34,446 nt of DNA from Paulinella micropora (GCA_009731375.1 BJOX01000197.1:627970-662415), one strand, 5' to 3'. Positions 16,980 to 26,450 are shown, counted from the stretch's first letter. Program-made: numbers and translations. Notes: generated by a model from the sequence alone, not told the origin.

Positions 16980-19900
16980 TTACTGCCTTCGTCGCCTTGC
17001 GCGAACCCCTTTGCCAGGTGGCGGGCCGCCAACAAAAGTCAAGTCAAACTTTGACTCCTCAAGAATGTCCCATATTTTGTTAGGGATGGCGCCCAATGAT
17101 AAGTCAAAAGGAATGTCAAGCACTCCCCTAGGCAGTGACTGAATAGTCCACGCAGTGTGGTCTTTGTCTCGAGGGGTAATAGTATCATCCCAAGTCTCGA
17201 GATCTTTCGCGTCTTTGTATACCGGTAAGTATTGTCTAGCTTTTGGATCCTCAACAGGGTCCATGCTTCTCCAGAAATGGAGTACCGGTTGTATCGTTTT
17301 TGCTGCTGAGGATCTCTTCGATGTCCGCGCTGCCCGTGTAGTCTGCGGGACCGCCACAGCTCGCATGAGATAAAGATCTGAGAGAGTGTCATCGGCAACA
17401 TGAGATTCTGCCGGTCTCAACAGATAAAAAGCGTCTCGGACCCACTTGATGGCCGCAATCGCCTCTCCTTCCTTCCATCGCACATGTCGAATGTCCACAT
17501 TACCCGCGTTCGGGTTAGTGTCCTTCTCCCCTCCTCCTCCATGGACATCCGTCGCTCGCGTCGACCTTGCCACCTTCCTCGGTTGGTCGAAGATGAGATC
17601 GTTTTGCGCTCTCCTCCTCTGCGCCTCCGTGAACTTCTCCTTCGTACCGCCGCGGACTATGGGGGCTTTAGACTGAGTCCCCGCCGCGCTTTTGCGGTTT
17701 GAGTCTTCCTTACTCTCCTTCTCGGTCTCCTCCTTCTCCGTGACCGGTGCCCGATAGGCATTCTCCTCCTCTAAGGTATCCTCCTTCTGTATAGGCGGTA
17801 CCTCTTTGAAGTCCTCCTTCATCCGTTTCAACGCCTCCTCAACGGATTCATCCTCAAGTAAGAAGGGGTCATATTTGATCAGCCTTCGAACATTCACAAT
17901 CTGCACCTTCCCTCTACCCCTGATCTTATAATTCAGAGGTCCCATCTGTTCCATGATCTGGTATGGTCCTTTCCAGTGGGTAAACAGCTTAGAGCTAACC
18001 CCCTTAGGGACTTGAGGATGGTACAAGAGTACAATATCCCCAACCTGGAAACGGACTTGATCTAAGTGCGCTTGTCGCACTCCTTGTGCGTCAGTCTTTC
18101 TGCGCTCCGCCTCCCTGTGCGCCGCAACTATTTGTTCCGCCTCCATCTTCGCTCTTAGTCTCATCCCGAACAACTCATCCTCATCTGCCCAAGTGTCTTT
18201 TGGATGCAGAAGTGAGGTTGGGATATTAGGCTCTCGGCCGTAAACCAATTGATATGGCGAGACTGAGCTCCTGGCTCCTCCTAATGCCGATGAGGGTAGA
18301 CAGTTCATTGCAAAGGCAAATGAAGGTGCTGCCTCCACCCAGGCTCTCTGATTCTCCTTCTTCATACAGTACATCTTAAGCGAGGCTTTGAGAGGTCTAT
18401 GTACCCGCTCGATCTTGCCATTCGCTCTCGGGTTATAGGCAGTAACATATTGCCATTTCATCCCGTAGTACTTAGATAGTCTGTCGATGACTTCATTATT
18501 AAAGTCAGAACCTCGATCAGAACATATCTTTCTAGGCACTCCGATCTGCGAGACGATCCTATCGATCAGAGCCTCCGCAGTTGTCTTGCCTGTAGCGTCC
18601 TTAACAGGAACAACCCAGACATAATTGGTGGCTCGATCTATCGCAGTAAGAAGGTATCTGTACCCTTCGACCGATTCGGGGAAAGGTCCCACATGATCGA
18701 TGGGTAAGAATTCAAACATCCCGGCGTGTAACGGGAATGTACCGATCAGGCCGAAATTCGCCTTCAACGGTGTCTTTGTGGTTTTGCATGGGATACACGC
18801 GTCTACTTCTCTGTCTATCTCCTCCTTCATTCCTTTCCACCAAAATCGCCTCGCTATGAACCAATGAGTTCTTTGTCGACCCGGATGTGCCAGTAAGGGG
18901 CAGTTATGGGCTGCAACATATATGAAGCGCCTCAACTTCTCCGGTACCCAGAGAGTCCATTTGTCAGGCTGTGATGCAAATTTGCCATGCTGGCCCTTGT
19001 ACCACAATAGCCCATCTCTCCACGCCATCTCCTTCATTTGATCTTTGATCTGCGGAGTCTTTTTAAGCTCATTAGGGTTCTTGTATAACGTTATGAGCTC
19101 CTTGAACTCCGGATCCGTCGCCTGCTGCTGCCTCCATGCGGTAGGCGAGGCGATATGGATAGTACCGTCCTCCAACCTTACTCCTACCCTCTCCGGGTCT
19201 TCATCAAGCTCGCTTCGATTTTCCTGTGGAGGTTCAGTATAGACCTCAGTCGTCTCCTCCTCCTCTTTTATATTCGCCTTCGCATTCTCGTATGCCTCAT
19301 AAGACCACTCAGCGTCTTCGAGAACATGCGCCTCACAGCATATGCCATGATCCGGGCCTTGAGGACTATATCGTAGACCCGTGCGGTCATATCGAACGCC
19401 TCTTGCCATCTGCATCGCCTCTATGTGGCTTACCTCGTACACCTTGTCCGTGGACAGATCTATCATTTCCACTGATGATACGAGAGCCGACACCTCCGAC
19501 TGAAACTCTAGCCTAGAAAGGCTATCAGCGACTACGTTTCGCTTTCCCGGTAAATAGACCATCGTGAAATTGAAACATGACAAGAAAGCTTGCCACCGCG
19601 CCAAACGGCCGGTTTGTTCATGATTCATCAACCAAAGAAGGTTGTGATGATCGGTCCTAACCGTGAATAGAGGTCCTCCCCATAGATATTCTCTGAGCCT
19701 CTTGAGAGCCCATACTACTGCCAACGCCTCTCTCTGTCGCGTGCAGTAATTTCGCTCCGCCGCACACAGCTTTCTACTAATAAACATGATCGGGCGCAAC
19801 TTTTTCTCCTCATCTTCCTGTTGCAGCACCGCGCCAATCGCAAACTTAGATGCATCCGTGTCGACTACGAACGGCTTCGTAAAGTCGGGCATCATAAGTA

Positions 19901-22727
19901 CTAATCCGCCGTCCTTGGGATCTTTGTAAATGAGATCTTTGAGCGTATTAAACGCCTGCAAAGCCTCCTCATCCCACTTCTCAAAGTCTCCAAAATCAAT
20001 CATCTTCTCCAACTTAGCCCGAGTTGCACCCCAATCGGGTATGAACTGGCTGTAGTACTGTGCCATCGCAAGAAAAGAGTGTAACTCTGTGCGATTCTTT
20101 GGCAACTGTCTACTCATGATCTCCTCCCTCTTCTCGCGCGATATCGAGACTCTGTTATGAGAAATCTCGTAACCCAAATACGTCACACTTGTCTTTGCAA
20201 GCTGACATTTCTTTAAGTTGCATTTCAGGCCAAAAGCTCCGATGCGCCTGAAGACATCTGACAAGTGATCGATATGCTCTTCCATTGTGTTAGAGTATAC
20301 GATAATGTCATCGATGTAACAAAATGCATATTCTCCCGCCTTCTGTCCTCTCCTTCTCATAAAACCATCCTCCGACTGGTCGTCATATTGACCACTCAAC
20401 ATCTTCTGCATCGCCTTCTGAAAGAGCCCCGGGGCCTGTTTGAGTCCCATCGGAAGCACCTTCCACTGGTATATTTCCATACCAACCACGAATGCAGTCA
20501 GCCATCTGGATTTCTCGTCCAGTGGTATCTGCCAGAAGCCGTTCTTAAGGTCAATGACCGAATAGAATTTAGCATTCCGCAGCACTCTTCTGCCCTCTTC
20601 TAAGGTCGGTAGAGGATTTCTCTCTTCCTCTAGCACCTTATTCACACGGGCATAATTGATCGTCAAGCGCCATTCTCCTCCTGGCTTAGGGACGATTTTC
20701 GGTTGAGAGACAATTGGAGATGTAGATCTCTCAATAAAGTCCTCATTGAGCAACTGTCTCACGTTCTCCTCCGCTATCTTCGCCTCATGTATGCTCAAAT
20801 TTGCCCTCCGCGGTGCCGGAGATGGCTCCGCACCCGGTATCTTGTAAATGACAGCAGTGAAGTCCTCCGACTTTACACCACCTGCCCGAGGAGGGTCGAA
20901 AATTTCTCTGTACGCCTCCATCTTAGCTTTGAGAAACTCCTTCTCTCTCTCTGTACCCACTCCTTCTTCTAAAATTTTCCGCGCCGCCGCTTGGAAATCT
21001 TCCTCCGACATCTTCCTATGTTCTTTGAGGGGCGCTAAGTCCTCCTCCAAACTCAAATCTTCCTCGGACAAATCGTCCAGTCCCGTCCGTTCATACGTGA
21101 CTGTGTCCGGCTCATCATCATGACCGAGTCCGACAAGCATATCAATAAGGTTCGCGTATTGTATCGGAGCCTTACGGGTGTAGAAACCATCAAAGCATGT
21201 GAAAGCTTGAGGTATCAATTTCAACTTGTCCTGGGCTCTGAGCTTCCGCTTGTATGCACTGCTCTGCTCCCGAGACCCGAGTCGACAAGCCACCACTAAC
21301 TGTTGCTTGCGAGAGGGAACCGGTATAGGATGATCAATAAGCCGGTCCCTTATCTCCTGTGCCCATATCGCCTTCTCATTGTACGGCAGAATGACAGTAT
21401 ACGGCTTGTTACTCTCAAATAGAGTCCGTAGACACTTTTTCACTTCAGTTAATGAGCGCGGCCAGGTAGGCACATCGCCCCAAAAGTTCGTGATAAAAGT
21501 TTTAATGTCATCCTCTGGAGTATCGGGGATACGCCCCTTCCTCCTTGGCACAAACGCCTCTCTCTTTTCATCTGACATCTTTGCGTGGTAACAGTAGCCA
21601 TTAGTAATATGGACATCTGCCCCACCACCTTCTGCGAATCTGGCCAACGACGGGCACTGTTTCGCAACACATATTATCTCCTCATTACGCGCTACGATTA
21701 AGTCATCAATAGACTTTTTGTCCCATGCGGGAATCGTAACCGTATACGCCTGCATCTCCGTCTCCCAATTGTCGGTCCAGGACAGTTCGTCCGGCACTGT
21801 GACATAGGGGTGTACATAGGCTTCAGTTGCCTCATGTACGAAGGCCAACCTTTTTCTCTCCGTTGCTAGACTCAGCTCAAAAGCCTCGTATGAGTCAGTA
21901 GCAGTCATCGGATTAATATCCTCCTTCTCTCCATTCTTCACTCCATAAATTACTCGCCGTGCGGCGCAATCGATCACTGCCCCCATCGTAGCCAATTGGT
22001 CATACGACAGCAGGATTGAACCGTGGTAATCGGGGACAACATAGAGGTCCGCACGATATACTCGACCGGATTTCAATTTGAAAATTAATGTGACGATGCC
22101 CGTAATTTCCGTACGGCTGCCTACCCCTTTTAGGGTCCCCTTTGTTTTTCTAATATTTTTGTCAACCCATGTCCGGTGACTATTCAAAAACTTCTGGCCG
22201 ACAATATTAATATTCGCCATCGTATCATTACCAACTTTTAATGTGGTTTGTAAAGTTTCACAAAAGAGGTCAGTGTAGCATAGCGCGTCCGGTCTATGTA
22301 TACTAGCCGCTAGCACATGAATTTTTTGTTCTAGGGTTTTGAGTCTAAGCTCAAGTTCCTTGTCCTCCTTCCGTTCTTCCCTCTTTTCCTCCAACTTAAC
22401 TTCTTGAGTCTCCGGGGCTTCCGGTATCTCAAGTGTCCGCTTGACAGAGTCCGGTACACTAGATGTACACTTGTCTACCGTAGAGACGGTTGCGTCCTTT
22501 GGCGGGGGAACGGTCCGCTGCTTCTTCGTAGGCGGAGACCTAGCCTTCAGTTGCGGCTTCCTCTCCTCCATCGCCTTCTTCGCCTTCCTATTCGCATCAT
22601 TTATCATATTAGCTCTCGAAGGATGAACTAGCAAATGCTTACCTTGAGGCTTGTGAGGCTGTGTGCCTTCAACTTCACGTCTAGGAGGAACGGAACCGTT
22701 CGTATCCTGTTCAGCAACAGTAGGCAT
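16980..22727 (-). CDS. pol: Pol polyprotein of element A (PR-RT-RNase H-IN)
   Basis: 1915 codons from the first Met after gag, ending CAG-TAA. Residues 1-140 are Lys/Glu/Pro-rich. A retropepsin-like region (~160-262) has DTM at 168-170 and the C-terminal LLSYDQLATMGAVID. RT is ~655-860 with YSVIDLKNGFWQI, LPMGLKQAP and the catalytic YIDD at 804-807. RNase H is ~950-1070 (D957, E1000, D1026, D1068). The integrase zinc motif is H1281, H1288, C1311, C1314; catalytic D1344, D1404, E1440 give exact DD35E spacing; a GPY/F module (HWKGPYQI) begins near 1584. The last ~300 residues match no chromodomain I can see. Residue 1342 is Pro, where B and C have His, next to the first catalytic Asp. The frame is the same as gag's, separated only by UGA, so a Gag-Pol fusion by readthrough is likely. 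Confidence 0.93.
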   Translation of the reverse strand: MPTVAEQDTNGSVPPRREVEGTQPHKPQGKHLLVHPSRANMINDANRKAKKAMEERKPQLKARSPPTKKQRTVPPPKDATVSTVDKCTSSVPDSVKRTLEIPEAPETQEVKLEEKREERKEDKELELRLKTLEQKIHVLAASIHRPDALCYTDLFCETLQTTLKVGNDTMANINIVGQKFLNSHRTWVDKNIRKTKGTLKGVGSRTEITGIVTLIFKLKSGRVYRADLYVVPDYHGSILLSYDQLATMGAVIDCAARRVIYGVKNGEKEDINPMTATDSYEAFELSLATERKRLAFVHEATEAYVHPYVTVPDELSWTDNWETEMQAYTVTIPAWDKKSIDDLIVARNEEIICVAKQCPSLARFAEGGGADVHITNGYCYHAKMSDEKREAFVPRRKGRIPDTPEDDIKTFITNFWGDVPTWPRSLTEVKKCLRTLFESNKPYTVILPYNEKAIWAQEIRDRLIDHPIPVPSRKQQLVVACRLGSREQSSAYKRKLRAQDKLKLIPQAFTCFDGFYTRKAPIQYANLIDMLVGLGHDDEPDTVTYERTGLDDLSEEDLSLEEDLAPLKEHRKMSEEDFQAAARKILEEGVGTEREKEFLKAKMEAYREIFDPPRAGGVKSEDFTAVIYKIPGAEPSPAPRRANLSIHEAKIAEENVRQLLNEDFIERSTSPIVSQPKIVPKPGGEWRLTINYARVNKVLEEERNPLPTLEEGRRVLRNAKFYSVIDLKNGFWQIPLDEKSRWLTAFVVGMEIYQWKVLPMGLKQAPGLFQKAMQKMLSGQYDDQSEDGFMRRRGQKAGEYAFCYIDDIIVYSNTMEEHIDHLSDVFRRIGAFGLKCNLKKCQLAKTSVTYLGYEISHNRVSISREKREEIMSRQLPKNRTELHSFLAMAQYYSQFIPDWGATRAKLEKMIDFGDFEKWDEEALQAFNTLKDLIYKDPKDGGLVLMMPDFTKPFVVDTDASKFAIGAVLQQEDEEKKLRPIMFISRKLCAAERNYCTRQREALAVVWALKRLREYLWGGPLFTVRTDHHNLLWLMNHEQTGRLARWQAFLSCFNFTMVYLPGKRNVVADSLSRLEFQSEVSALVSSVEMIDLSTDKVYEVSHIEAMQMARGVRYDRTGLRYSPQGPDHGICCEAHVLEDAEWSYEAYENAKANIKEEEETTEVYTEPPQENRSELDEDPERVGVRLEDGTIHIASPTAWRQQQATDPEFKELITLYKNPNELKKTPQIKDQMKEMAWRDGLLWYKGQHGKFASQPDKWTLWVPEKLRRFIYVAAHNCPLLAHPGRQRTHWFIARRFWWKGMKEEIDREVDACIPCKTTKTPLKANFGLIGTFPLHAGMFEFLPIDHVGPFPESVEGYRYLLTAIDRATNYVWVVPVKDATGKTTAEALIDRIVSQIGVPRKICSDRGSDFNNEVIDRLSKYYGMKWQYVTAYNPRANGKIERVHRPLKASLKMYCMKKENQRAWVEAAPSFAFAMNCLPSSALGGARSSVSPYQLVYGREPNIPTSLLHPKDTWADEDELFGMRLRAKMEAEQIVAAHREAERRKTDAQGVRQAHLDQVRFQVGDIVLLYHPQVPKGVSSKLFTHWKGPYQIMEQMGPLNYKIRGRGKVQIVNVRRLIKYDPFLLEDESVEEALKRMKEDFKEVPPIQKEDTLEEENAYRAPVTEKEETEKESKEDSNRKSAAGTQSKAPIVRGGTKEKFTEAQRRRAQNDLIFDQPRKVARSTRATDVHGGGGEKDTNPNAGNVDIRHVRWKEGEAIAAIKWVRDAFYLLRPAESHVADDTLSDLYLMRAVAVPQTTRAARTSKRSSAAKTIQPVLHFWRSMDPVEDPKARQYLPVYKDAKDLETWDDTITPRDKDHTAWTIQSLPRGVLDIPFDLSLGAIPNKIWDILEESKFDLTFVGGPPPGKGVRARRRRQ

Positions 22728-22805
22728 AACTGTGACTGTCGGATTAAAAAGAACAGTTTTTATCTCCTTCTTTCTCTTCTCCTCCTCCCTCTTTTCCTCC
22801 CGTCA
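22728..22805 (-). promoter_or_regulatory. gag-pol junction: in-frame UGA-CGG, candidate readthrough site (A)
   Basis: Gag ends CTA-GAA-TGA (22805-22803), followed by CGG and 25 open, mostly Arg/Glu/Lys codons in the same frame up to pol Met (22727). Element B has the same layout. UGA-CGG is the known 'type II' readthrough context of several plant RNA viruses. Downstream RNA is purine-rich; only a weak AAAAA/TTTTT hairpin is visible. Confidence 0.7.
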
Positions 22806-25310
22806 TTCTAGGACTTCAACACGCTCACCTGAGCCAGTGTCTTCGTCTTGACGTCCCCCCTCCGCAGCGGTATAAGCTTGCTGGGGGTAGTTGGAGCTGG
22901 AACTGGAGCTATAATTCCAGTATCCGTGTCCTCTGGGAGGGCGCGCTGGGGTCCGGCCTCCCCTTCCCCGATAGCCCCGACCTCTTGGTGCCCATCCTCT
23001 TGGTGTCCCTCGGGACCCTCGTGACGCTCCTCTCGTCTCTCCTCCTCTAGTCGGCGCCGCTTGTCGGCCCGCTGCTTCTTTCTCCTCCTTTCTCTTCATC
23101 TTCTCAAGGAAGGAAATGATGGCCTCCCGGAACTCTCCGTCCGCGACCATATTTGCATTCCACCTCCTCTCCACCAACTCCTTCTTGTAAACTCTGTATA
23201 AGGCCTGCTCCTTTTTTGAGCCTTTGAGTTCTCTCAGGAAGATATTTCGCATCCTGTCATCGTCAGAGTCATGACTGTGTGGACAGGTGCCTACTCCATG
23301 CTTCGCCTCATTCTTACACGCCATATATGAAAAATAGCGGTAGCACGGCGTCGGCTCGTCTCTCCCCCTCTTTTGACCCGCCGACCGAGTTGTATGTGCT
23401 GCTTGAGCACCTCCAACCCCTTGTGTCGCGGCACTGGAGAATGACTCGGTGGCCGTGTCCAAGTCGGAACACGCTTCGAGCACCTCCCTATACAGGTCGC
23501 TCGGCTGAACAGCCGCTACGGCCCTCTCGTATATATTCGTTTCTAAAAAATCCGCCGTCTTCACCGCCGCGAAGGTCGGACAGGACTGTATGATCCTTGC
23601 GAGCTTGCTCGGGTGTCGTGCACACAAAGCACTCAGGAAGTACAAAATGATAGACTTCCGGCTATAAAAGAGCCCGTACTTGGCGCTGACCTCAGTGAGG
23701 ATCGCTGCCAACCTCGCGCTAATGCCCAGCCCTTCGTTCACCTCTTGAAAAATCTCAAACCCAATCAAAGTACCAGTACACAGATGCTGATACCCATGAG
23801 TTTTAAAGTATTGCAAGAGGACGGCAACTGGCACCGTGCACTGCAGGTCTGAGGCTGCTCTCCTAGCCGACACCTCTACCGCTCGCAACGCCTTGTATTC
23901 CACAACATCAAATCCTTGTGTGAGGATTGATGGGTCCAACAAGGTGGACAACGCCTCATACTCCTGTGTTTCGTCCTTTGGATGCTGCTTCATACAAGCA
24001 TCAATTCTTCGGAGCTTGTCTCGAAGGTTCGCATCCGTGTCCTTCTGACTCGCTGTCTCTGCGAACAGCGTCAGAGCAGTGGCATCGGACTTGGTATATT
24101 TTTGGAAGGCGTTAATGATAGCCTGTCTGTCCTTCTTGTCATTATTGTTGACAATGACAGTGGTAGGCGCTGAGCTAGTCGTAGGGGCAGGAGGGGCTGT
24201 ATGGGCTGACGGGACGTACCCAGGGGGAGACATAAAAGGCCCAGAGGAAGGTGCCTGTCTCGTAGCCGTCGCCTTAGCCAATGCAATCTTTGCCTCCAAC
24301 TCCTTCTTTTCTTTCTCCTCTGCTCTTTCCCTGATATGCAGCTCTTGGGCATCATGAAAAAAAGACATGAGCTCGGCAGCCTTCCGAAGGAACAGAGCCT
24401 TCTCCGCCAACTCCTTCTCTCCCGCTTTATTGGTGAGGGCGGGTGCGGCCGTTCCCTCCAAGATCGTATGATCCTTGGTGAAAGCCCACCTCTTCCATGC
24501 GTCGTCCTTCTGCAAGGCCGCATGCAACTTCTTAATCTTCGTCCCCCCTCCAGCTTCGCCTTCTATTTCTTTCAGGGCCGGGTGAAGGTCCCTGCCATAA
24601 ATCGGGGTTTGTTGGAGTTTATTCAAGTCCACCAACTTGATCTCCATAAGTCTCAGGGGTATATCCATGACATTAATCTGTCCTCGGACGTTCCTGGACT
24701 TAAACTCCCCTTCCCCTCTTTTGATTGATTCGATATCCTGACCAGGATCGAGCAACCTAGCCAGTGCTCTTGAATCCCATGGCAGGACAGTCTTGTTAGA
24801 CTGGTACTCATAGAGTATAGCACACTCGAACACTTTCCATGTGAGGTCGAGAAGCTCCAGTAAAGACATATTGTCCCCAAATGAGACATGTTGCACCTGT
24901 AACTGTGCACTGTCGTCTCTGAGGAATTTTGCAAGAGACAGGGCTTGTTTTGGGAGGGGGTAACAGATATCCTCCTTTCTCAAGGGATCTCCCCATCGTA
25001 TTTCTGGGGGAATGAATAGCCATTTATAGGCCTCATCCTTCCCTATTTTATCCTCAAACTCCTTCTCACTTAGATTGCCATATTCGGCCACAAACCTCGC
25101 TTCCTCCTCGCTCCTCTCCTTCTCGACTTCCGACTCTCCCATCCGCCCAGGGGCGAGCAGTCGGTCCTCTGGTCCTCCTGTTTCATAGGAAGGCACTGCC
25201 AGATCTCCCCCGTCCCCAAGAGGGCCAACGTTATCCTCCTGGTCTATTGGGGTTCTCTCATTCTCTCCTCCTTCTTCATTCCAATATGCTTCTTCAGACC
25301 TAGAAGACAT
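22803..25310 (-). CDS. gag: Gag protein of element A
   Basis: 835 residues from ATG at 25310 (after a ~760-base leader) to UGA at 22803. The N-terminal 100 residues are acidic. A helical capsid-like part spans ~110-640, with a coiled, charged segment at ~320-350 (RERAEEKEKKELEAKIALAKA) and a Pro/Ala/Thr-rich hinge at ~352-390. A cysteine/histidine cluster C656-x8-C665-x10-C676-x3-H680 resembles a CCCH zinc finger rather than the CCHC knuckle usual in Ty3/gypsy Gag. Residues ~754-795 are RGG/RG repeats, followed by a Ser/Tyr/Gln tail. Both are likely RNA-binding. Identity as Gag rests on its position upstream of pol between the LTR and pol and on the nucleocapsid-like tail. Confidence 0.85.
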   Translation of the reverse strand: MSSRSEEAYWNEEGGENERTPIDQEDNVGPLGDGGDLAVPSYETGGPEDRLLAPGRMGESEVEKERSEEEARFVAEYGNLSEKEFEDKIGKDEAYKWLFIPPEIRWGDPLRKEDICYPLPKQALSLAKFLRDDSAQLQVQHVSFGDNMSLLELLDLTWKVFECAILYEYQSNKTVLPWDSRALARLLDPGQDIESIKRGEGEFKSRNVRGQINVMDIPLRLMEIKLVDLNKLQQTPIYGRDLHPALKEIEGEAGGGTKIKKLHAALQKDDAWKRWAFTKDHTILEGTAAPALTNKAGEKELAEKALFLRKAAELMSFFHDAQELHIRERAEEKEKKELEAKIALAKATATRQAPSSGPFMSPPGYVPSAHTAPPAPTTSSAPTTVIVNNNDKKDRQAIINAFQKYTKSDATALTLFAETASQKDTDANLRDKLRRIDACMKQHPKDETQEYEALSTLLDPSILTQGFDVVEYKALRAVEVSARRAASDLQCTVPVAVLLQYFKTHGYQHLCTGTLIGFEIFQEVNEGLGISARLAAILTEVSAKYGLFYSRKSIILYFLSALCARHPSKLARIIQSCPTFAAVKTADFLETNIYERAVAAVQPSDLYREVLEACSDLDTATESFSSAATQGVGGAQAAHTTRSAGQKRGRDEPTPCYRYFSYMACKNEAKHGVGTCPHSHDSDDDRMRNIFLRELKGSKKEQALYRVYKKELVERRWNANMVADGEFREAIISFLEKMKRKEEKEAAGRQAAPTRGGETRGASRGSRGTPRGWAPRGRGYRGRGGRTPARPPRGHGYWNYSSSSSSNYPQQAYTAAEGGRQDEDTGSGERVEVLE

Positions 25311-26070
25311 GGTCTCTGAAGGAATACAAAGGAGATAGATCTGTTTCTACTCCGTAATTACTCTGTTCGTCTCTGAGGAACGAATAGAGAGGAAAGATGA
25401 AAAGACAGTGTAGAGAGAGAGAGTCTCACCTCTATGTCTTATGTGTTTTTGGTTGTGAGAAAGAAGTAGTCTATACGACTTTCTCTGAAAACTTGATCTC
25501 CTTCTCCACTCCTCTTTTCTTTTTCTCTTTTTGTTGTTGTATCTGTTATGAGGTACGAGGACCTACGTACAGATAATGTCAAAGAGGCTCGAGAAGCACT
25601 CCTTGAGAAGTCGACCTGTCGTCTGACACTTGTTCAGACCTATTGTCGAAAAACAGTCAGAGATTTGCAAAAATACTCTGATGTATGTGTTTTGAGAGGC
25701 AACAAAGTGCACAGATTTGAAAGGAGGAGTACTACGCTCGTGTCCTTCAAGTTTGTTTGTAACTGTGAGTGTTTGTTTGTACGTCTGTTGACCTACTCTG
25801 TCTCTGCCTCAAGAGAGAACACAAGAACAGCTACGAGGTCTGGTGTCTGGCCTCCTTATGAGGACACAGATACAGGCTGTGTAGAGGGTACTGAGACACC
25901 TACTCACAAACGCCTAGACGTCTGGTTTTGCAAAAGGAGCTGTGTGGGGATGTGCTGGAGTATTTGTTTTTTGGAACACCTACTCAGAAGAGATAGGTCT
26001 GTTCAATTTTTCTTTCTGCTGTTCCAAAAACAAGCCAGAAAAGAAATCAGCCTTGTGCTGGTGACTCCAA
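25311..26070 (-). other. 5' leader of element A
   Basis: About 760 bases from the LTR to the gag ATG. It contains the primer-binding site and GA/CT-rich stretches near 25400-25440. A plus-strand frame at 25548-26099 runs antisense to it and is not believed to be a gene. Confidence 0.75.
26052..26069 (-). other. Candidate primer-binding site of element A
   Basis: The minus strand, one base after the LTR's terminal ACA, reads TGGAGTCACCAGCACAAG. The TGG start pairs with a tRNA CCA end. I could not match it to a particular tRNA. Confidence 0.55.
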
Positions 26071-26317
26071 TGTTACAATCCCCGAAGATAGCTCAATAAA
26101 AAGTCGGTAATACAACCAGACACAAATCACCAAAAGAGAATGATGTCTCGTTATATTAGCTCAGTGAAGCCGAAAAAGAAAACGGCAACAGACCAAGGTT
26201 AAAATTGCATTAGGTCAAATCCGGCCTAACGATATTGAAATACTGGAAAAAAACTAGGTGCACCTGACACCAGAAAAAGTGTACTTTTTACCGGCTATCC
26301 GGGGGGTGATGCCTACA
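26071..26317 (-). repeat. 5' LTR of element A
   Basis: 247 bp, the same ends as the 3' LTR, followed on the right by the TATC target duplicate and then by element C sequence. Confidence 0.93.
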
Positions 26318-26450
26318 TATCGTCTTTTAGCGTCTATCCGTGAGTCGATGCGCTGTGTGGCATGACTCCATAGCGCATACTATTTGCAGAAAGAAATCAG
26401 AAGGTGTATGACGAAAATGCTATTTCCGTCATAAAATCGGGAGGTGGTAC
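26318..26450 (+). mobile_element. Element C resumed: end of its 3' UTR and polypurine tract
   Basis: It begins with the second TATC and continues C's UTR (GTCTATCCGTG, TTTCCGTCATAAAA), which matches A's UTR in reverse complement near 16180-16300. It ends with the polypurine-like ATCGGGAGGTGGTAC at 26436-26450. Confidence 0.8.

Larger units (their letters stand above)
15929..26317 (-). mobile_element. Complete Ty3/gypsy LTR retrotransposon A, nested in element C
   Basis: 10,389 bp with two 247-bp LTRs (15929-16175 and 26071-26317), a polypurine tract, a primer-binding site, intact gag and intact pol. The flanking target duplication is TATC (15925-15928 and 26318-26321). In element orientation the LTR starts TGTAGGCATC and ends GATTGTAACA. 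By eye the LTRs differ at about 10 of 247 positions, so the insertion is not very recent although both ORFs are open. Order PR-RT-RNaseH-IN places it in Ty3/gypsy (Metaviridae). Confidence 0.93.

Noticed and set aside
17400-17702. Plus-strand frames opposite pol and gag (also at 21379, 24336, 28238, 30064, 31103)
   Set aside because: They occur at matching positions in A and B because the DNA is shared, and they are antisense shadows of pol and gag.
16980-17900. Chromodomain at the C-terminus of pol
   Set aside because: The region after the GPY/F module is long and charged but lacks the aromatic-cage pattern of chromodomains.
21950-22010. Chance that UGA is a sense codon in this genome, explaining the gag-pol junction
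   Set aside because: There are no in-frame UGA codons inside either 1915-codon pol or the 835-codon gag, and other frames near real genes end normally at UGA, so reassignment is not supported.
25548-26099. 183-codon plus-strand frame in the leader of element A
   Set aside because: It is antisense to the element's 5' leader, extends into the LTR and has no recognised domain.
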